A stretch of 10,225 nucleotides of DNA from an uncultured Bacteroidota bacterium (GTDB lineage: Bacteria; Bacteroidota; Bacteroidia; Chitinophagales; Chitinophagaceae), in contig CAIWKU010000113.1 in assembly GCA_903913355.1 (NCBI GenBank), positions 1 to 10,225 on the forward strand. Direction: 5' to 3'. Numbering within the stretch: position 1 is the first letter of the stretch; each line of letters begins with the position of its first letter. Below, one piece after another: positions 7,366-10,225 of this stretch. The translations under genes were made by a program, and so were the position numbers. The notes beneath the pieces are model-generated. The model saw only the letters and a list, made by a program, of their open reading frames with translations, was not told the origin of the DNA and did no database searches.

Positions 7366-7390
7366 GTCGTATTTTGTGACGACATATGTC
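7366..7390. promoter_or_regulatory. Candidate autoregulatory operator over the antitoxin start codon
   Basis: Two overlapping symmetric elements lie here: GTCGT (7366-7370) with ACGAC (7379-7383), and the perfect 10-bp palindrome GACATATGTC (7381-7390), which contains the ATG of the antitoxin gene. Antitoxins of Xre/RES modules commonly repress their own promoter by binding inverted repeats near the start of the operon. The location fits such a site, but the repeats are short and no canonical plus-strand promoter is visible, so this is a hypothesis. Confidence 0.35.
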
Positions 7391-7826
7391 TAAAGCTAAA
7401 AAATACCTTACCCCTATATTAAAACCCATTCGTGCAGAAGAGGTATCTCAACCTCCGATTGCCGTAAAAAAGGAGCTGCTGATAGCAGAATATAGTTTCA
7501 AGAAGTTTAAAAAACTGACCGATTTAATGCCTTTCACACAAAGCGAATGGGCCAGTATGCTTCATTTATCCGAAAGAACCTTGCAACGGTATGCAAAAAG
7601 CAATGCTAGTTTTGAAGCTATTTATACTGACCGGATTCTTTTATTGCAAAAAATGATCCGCCTGGGTTTAGAAACCTTTGTAAGTGCCGAAGTGTTTTAT
7701 CAATGGCTAAAAAAAGAAAAACAAGTCATGGGTCATTCCATAGGCTTTTCTTCCCTGCTTTCAGAAAAAGGGATTCAGGAAATCATTGACCAGATCGGGC
7801 GTATACAATATGGTATTTACGCATGA
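7386..7826 (+). CDS. Xre/MbcA/ParS-family antitoxin of a RES toxin module
   Basis: This is a 146-residue antitoxin. After a Lys-rich N-terminus there is a helix-turn-helix around 51-72 (TQSEWASMLHLSERTLQRYA), the Xre-like DNA-binding part of these antitoxins. The C-terminal region about 84-146 resembles the DUF2384 toxin-binding domain: a helix around LLLQKMIRLGLETF, the WLKKEKQVMGHSIGFSSLLSEKG element, and a final helix ending in IGRIQYGIYA. The C-terminal tail of this family plugs the active site of the RES toxin. The stop codon overlaps the toxin start by 4 bp (ATGA, 7823-7826), implying coupled translation. Symmetric DNA over its own ATG suggests self-repression. Family assignment is strong because the toxin follows directly. 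Confidence 0.9.
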   Translation: MSKAKKYLTPILKPIRAEEVSQPPIAVKKELLIAEYSFKKFKKLTDLMPFTQSEWASMLHLSERTLQRYAKSNASFEAIYTDRILLLQKMIRLGLETFVSAEVFYQWLKKEKQVMGHSIGFSSLLSEKGIQEIIDQIGRIQYGIYA

Positions 7827-8290
7827 TCGTATACCGTTTCTCCCATAAAAAATTTTCGACTGAATTAACAGGAACCGGTGCCCGTTTGTTTGGTGGCAGA
7901 TGGAACCCGGTCGGAATACCGGTGGTGTACGCAAGCGAAAGCATTTCACTTGCATTACTGGAAGTAATTGCCAATGCGGGCTCGATAGATGATTTACGGA
8001 TGATACAGCTGACGAAGATAACTATCCCAGATTCAATCACCAGCTTACAAATTCAACTGGATAGCCTTAAGAAAAACTGGTTTGCTGATTTTGACTATAC
8101 ACAATGGATGGGTAAAGAAATTCTTTTATCGTCAAACAGTCTATTGATTCAATGTCCATCCGCGATTATCCCACAGGAAAAAAATTACCTGATCAATCCT
8201 CTGCATCCCGACTGTAAACAAATAAAAGCTTCTATCGTAACCAGCTTTCGCTTTGATGAAAGACTATTCAAAATGCCTGTTATCAGTTAA
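7823..8290 (+). CDS. RES-domain toxin of a type II toxin-antitoxin system
   Basis: This is a 155-residue RES-domain protein. Studied relatives act on NAD: some break it down, and one modifies a metabolic enzyme using it. Which chemistry applies here cannot be read from sequence. The defining region is intact: ARLFGGRWNPVGIPVVYASES (20-40) with the probable catalytic Arg26 and Tyr36, LALLEVIAN with Glu47, and CPSAIIPQEKNYLINPLHPD (111-130) with Ser113. Arg26, Glu47 and Ser113 are my inferred counterparts of the R, E and S that name the family. The final FRFDERLF is also typical. The protein looks full length and active. It begins inside the antitoxin stop codon, and its last 8 bp overlap the 3' end of sppA on the other strand. 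Confidence 0.92.
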   Translation: MIVYRFSHKKFSTELTGTGARLFGGRWNPVGIPVVYASESISLALLEVIANAGSIDDLRMIQLTKITIPDSITSLQIQLDSLKKNWFADFDYTQWMGKEILLSSNSLLIQCPSAIIPQEKNYLINPLHPDCKQIKASIVTSFRFDERLFKMPVIS

Positions 8291-10043
8291 CATCTAGCAT
8301 AAATGGTATCCTGGTTTGGGGCACACCGATCATTTGTTTCACCTGCTTCATTTGTTTGATCATTTGCATGGGCTGTTCCCCAATTTCCTCTTTGATCAGG
8401 TCTTTTTTGATCGATTTTTTATAACTGTTCATGATCTGCTCAAGTAAACCTTTTTTCTCCGGGAATTCCTTTACATAATAGCCGGATGAGATCTTTGCCA
8501 TTTTCGCTGCACAATTTATTGCATCATCCAGGGTTCCTATCCTGTCAACCAAACCTACCCCAATACCCCTTGCACCTGTCCACACACGTCCTTGTGCAAT
8601 ACTATCGATATACTCAATATTCTTCTTACGGCCGTTGGCCACTCTTATTTTAAATACATGATAAATAGAATCAGTCCCCGCCTGAAAAAAACGCTTTTCG
8701 GTTTCATTCAGCGGCCTGTCCCCACTTCCCATATCTGCATAAGGTGCCGTTTTTACCCGGTCGAAACTTATTCCCAGTTTATTCTTGAAAAAAGATTCAA
8801 AATTAGGCACTATGCTAAACACACCAATAGAACCTGTAATGGTATTCTCATCTGCAAACACCGAGTCGGCATTACAGGAAATATAATATCCACCTGAAGC
8901 CGCTACATCACCCATACTAACCACAACCGGCTTTTCCTTTTTTGCCAAACTGATTTCTCTCCAGATAACTTCGCTGGCCAGAGAACTGCCCCCGGGAGAA
9001 TTCACTCTGAAAACAATCGCTTTTACATCCTTATCTTCTCTTGCCTTCCGTATAATGTTTCTGAAAGCATCGCTACCCACCTGCTCATTATCGCCACTTC
9101 CAGACACAATATCTCCGCTGGCATAAATAATAGCAATTTTTTCAGAGCCGTAATTCTGTTTGTATTCTACCGCTTTGCCATATTCAGAAAAACCAACAAA
9201 ATTTATTTTTGACTGTTCCCCGGCTTTCAATCTCTTATTTATAAACGCTTTTACTTCATCATCATACTTTAATCCATCCACCAGGTTATTGGCCAAAGCG
9301 TCATGTGCTGTTTGTATAGTTCCTTCAACCGCAAGCTTTCTTAAAATGGCAGTATCTATTTTTCGTGAAGCAGATGCGGCTTCCAAAAAGCGGCTATACA
9401 GATCACCCAACCAAACAGAAGTTTGTAAACGATTAGCGTCTGTCATCTTAGTTTCACGCAAAGGTTCAGTAGCGCTCTTGAATTTTCCTGCATAAAAAAT
9501 CTGAGGTTGAATCTCGAGTTTATCCAGCAAGCCTTTCAGAAAATAAAGATTAGACACAAATCCGCCCCATTCAATTCCGCCTTGTGGGTGACAGTAAAGT
9601 TGATCAGCGGTATTTCCTATATAATATCCCTTTTGTGTAATGGTTTCTCCATAAGCCACTACAAACTTTTTGCTGGTTTTAAAATCCAATAATGCTTTAC
9701 GAAGTTCTTCACTTGCTGCAAAACCATTGGGGTTATTGCTGCAAAGTATATAAATTCCTTTCACCAATGAATCTGTTTTGGCATGGTGTATCATCCTGAT
9801 CATATCATATAGGGCGGGCACTTCATTTTCTGTTTTATTGATCAGTGCATTTACAGGATTGTCTTCAGATTGCTCTTTAAATGTATTAGACAGATCAAGT
9901 ACCAACACAGCGTTAGTTCCTACAACAGGTTTATCAGCAGAAGTGGCACTGGCTACAAATCCGATCAATATAATGACCCCCAAAATGGTAAAAATAACCA
10001 AGGCAAGAAGGGAAGCAAAAAATGTTTTGAAAAAACCTTTCAT
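8283..10043 (-). CDS. sppA: Signal peptide peptidase SppA, long (67K) form
   Basis: SppA is a membrane-bound serine protease that degrades cleaved signal peptides and other membrane fragments on the outer face of the cytoplasmic membrane. At 586 residues this is the two-domain form (the E. coli protein is about 618). One N-terminal helix spans about 10-32. The N-terminal domain carries the general-base Lys189 in YAGKFKSATEPL, and the C-terminal domain carries the nucleophile Ser383 in GDVAASGGYY, the Ser/Lys dyad split across domains as in E. coli. FRVNSPGGSSLASE (345-358) and TITGSIGV (401-408) are also diagnostic. The C-terminus has a Gln/Met/Lys-rich helix. The gene is divergent from folK across 60 bp. 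Its stop codon region overlaps the RES toxin gene by 8 bp. Confidence 0.97.
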   Translation of the reverse strand: MKGFFKTFFASLLALVIFTILGVIILIGFVASATSADKPVVGTNAVLVLDLSNTFKEQSEDNPVNALINKTENEVPALYDMIRMIHHAKTDSLVKGIYILCSNNPNGFAASEELRKALLDFKTSKKFVVAYGETITQKGYYIGNTADQLYCHPQGGIEWGGFVSNLYFLKGLLDKLEIQPQIFYAGKFKSATEPLRETKMTDANRLQTSVWLGDLYSRFLEAASASRKIDTAILRKLAVEGTIQTAHDALANNLVDGLKYDDEVKAFINKRLKAGEQSKINFVGFSEYGKAVEYKQNYGSEKIAIIYASGDIVSGSGDNEQVGSDAFRNIIRKAREDKDVKAIVFRVNSPGGSSLASEVIWREISLAKKEKPVVVSMGDVAASGGYYISCNADSVFADENTITGSIGVFSIVPNFESFFKNKLGISFDRVKTAPYADMGSGDRPLNETEKRFFQAGTDSIYHVFKIRVANGRKKNIEYIDSIAQGRVWTGARGIGVGLVDRIGTLDDAINCAAKMAKISSGYYVKEFPEKKGLLEQIMNSYKKSIKKDLIKEEIGEQPMQMIKQMKQVKQMIGVPQTRIPFMLDVN

Positions 10044-10069
10044 AATATTTTATTAAATGGATATGAATT

Positions 10070-10101
10070 TAAAGATATTTGAACCGGACAATACTACCAA
10101 T
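10070..10101 (-). promoter_or_regulatory. Candidate sppA promoter
   Basis: On the minus strand TATCTTTA (10077-10070) resembles the TAnnTTTG box with one change, and ATTG (10101-10098) lies 20 nt upstream where TTTG is expected. Transcription would start near 10065, giving a leader of about 20 nt before ATG 10043. The upstream box ends only 2 bp before the folK start codon, so transcription of folK and sppA may interfere. The match is imperfect. Confidence 0.35.
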
Positions 10102-10103
10102 TT

Positions 10104-10225
10104 ATGAATACAGCTTATTTGTTGATAGGCGGCAATTTAGGCGATCGGCAATTTTATTTGCAAAAAGCCATAGAATTGATTCAACAATTTTGTGGCAATA
10201 TCGTTCATTATTCGGCTATTTACGA
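10104..10225 (+). CDS. folK: HPPK (2-amino-4-hydroxy-6-hydroxymethyldihydropteridine diphosphokinase), 5' end only
   Basis: The first 40 codons are present before the right edge cuts the gene; the full enzyme is usually near 160-170 residues. FolK transfers pyrophosphate from ATP to the hydroxymethyl-dihydropterin in folate synthesis, supplying dihydropteroate synthase. The recognisable N-terminus is YLLIGGNLGDR at 5-15, the pterin-side glycine loop, followed by an amphipathic helix with QKAIELIQQ and then NIVHYSAIY, where the family typically has a Ser-x-x-Tyr-Glu-Thr motif. ATG 10104 places this block at the usual distance from the start. It is divergent from sppA. The match is short but characteristic. 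Confidence 0.88.
   Translation, partial: MNTAYLLIGGNLGDRQFYLQKAIELIQQFCGNIVHYSAIY

Noticed and set aside
7274..8290. Integration boundaries or direct repeats around the Xre/RES cassette
   Set aside because: I could not find matching flanking repeats, an integrase or a composition shift, so no mobile element is annotated.
8328..8366. Repeated GATCATTTG (8328-8336 and 8358-8366) as a DNA repeat element
   Set aside because: It lies in the Gln/Met/Lys-rich C-terminal helix of SppA and follows from repeated residues, not from a separate element.

Overview
The window is about 10.2 kb of gene-dense, moderately AT-rich chromosomal DNA, most likely from a Bacteroidota member and probably a Chitinophagaceae relative. 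This rests on the protein flavour of ClpB, QueG, BioA, SppA and FolK, on A-rich translation leaders without strong Shine-Dalgarno sites, and on promoter boxes of the Bacteroidota sigma-factor type (TTTG about 19 nt upstream of TAnnTTTG). The best such promoter lies ahead of the ABC-2 permease gene. The genus is not resolved.

Layout from left to right. Positions 1-2100 (minus) hold the first 700 codons of the disaggregase gene clpB, cut by the window edge. A 185-bp divergent spacer follows. Then come three plus-strand genes. The first is an exported serine-hydrolase-like protein (2286-3338) that lacks the catalytic Ser-x-x-Lys. The second is the cobalamin-dependent epoxyqueuosine reductase queG, which has no ATG/GTG/TTG ahead of its conserved N-terminus and probably starts at ATT 3395. 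The third is the biotin-pathway aminotransferase bioA (4381-5667). bioA runs tail to tail, 1 nt apart, into a minus-strand operon of a six-helix ABC-2 permease (7273-6167) and a membrane-anchored SRPBCC protein (6160-5669). Divergent from this operon is a two-gene Xre/RES toxin-antitoxin module (7386-7826 and 7823-8290) with an ATGA overlap. Its toxin overlaps tail to tail by 8 bp with the minus-strand protease gene sppA (10043-8283). The folate gene folK starts divergently at 10104 and runs off the right edge.

The core genes cover protein quality control (clpB, sppA) and cofactor or tRNA-modification metabolism (queG, bioA, folK). They do not form one pathway. The accessory parts are the degenerate serine-hydrolase homologue, the permease/SRPBCC pair with no ATPase gene in view, and the NAD-targeting-type toxin-antitoxin cassette. 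I see no mobile element, CRISPR array, tRNA or rRNA. No intergenic gap exceeds 300 bp. I found no convincing wholly new system. The points most worth checking are the ATT start of queG, the lost catalytic dyad of the hydrolase-like protein, and the symmetric DNA over the antitoxin start codon.
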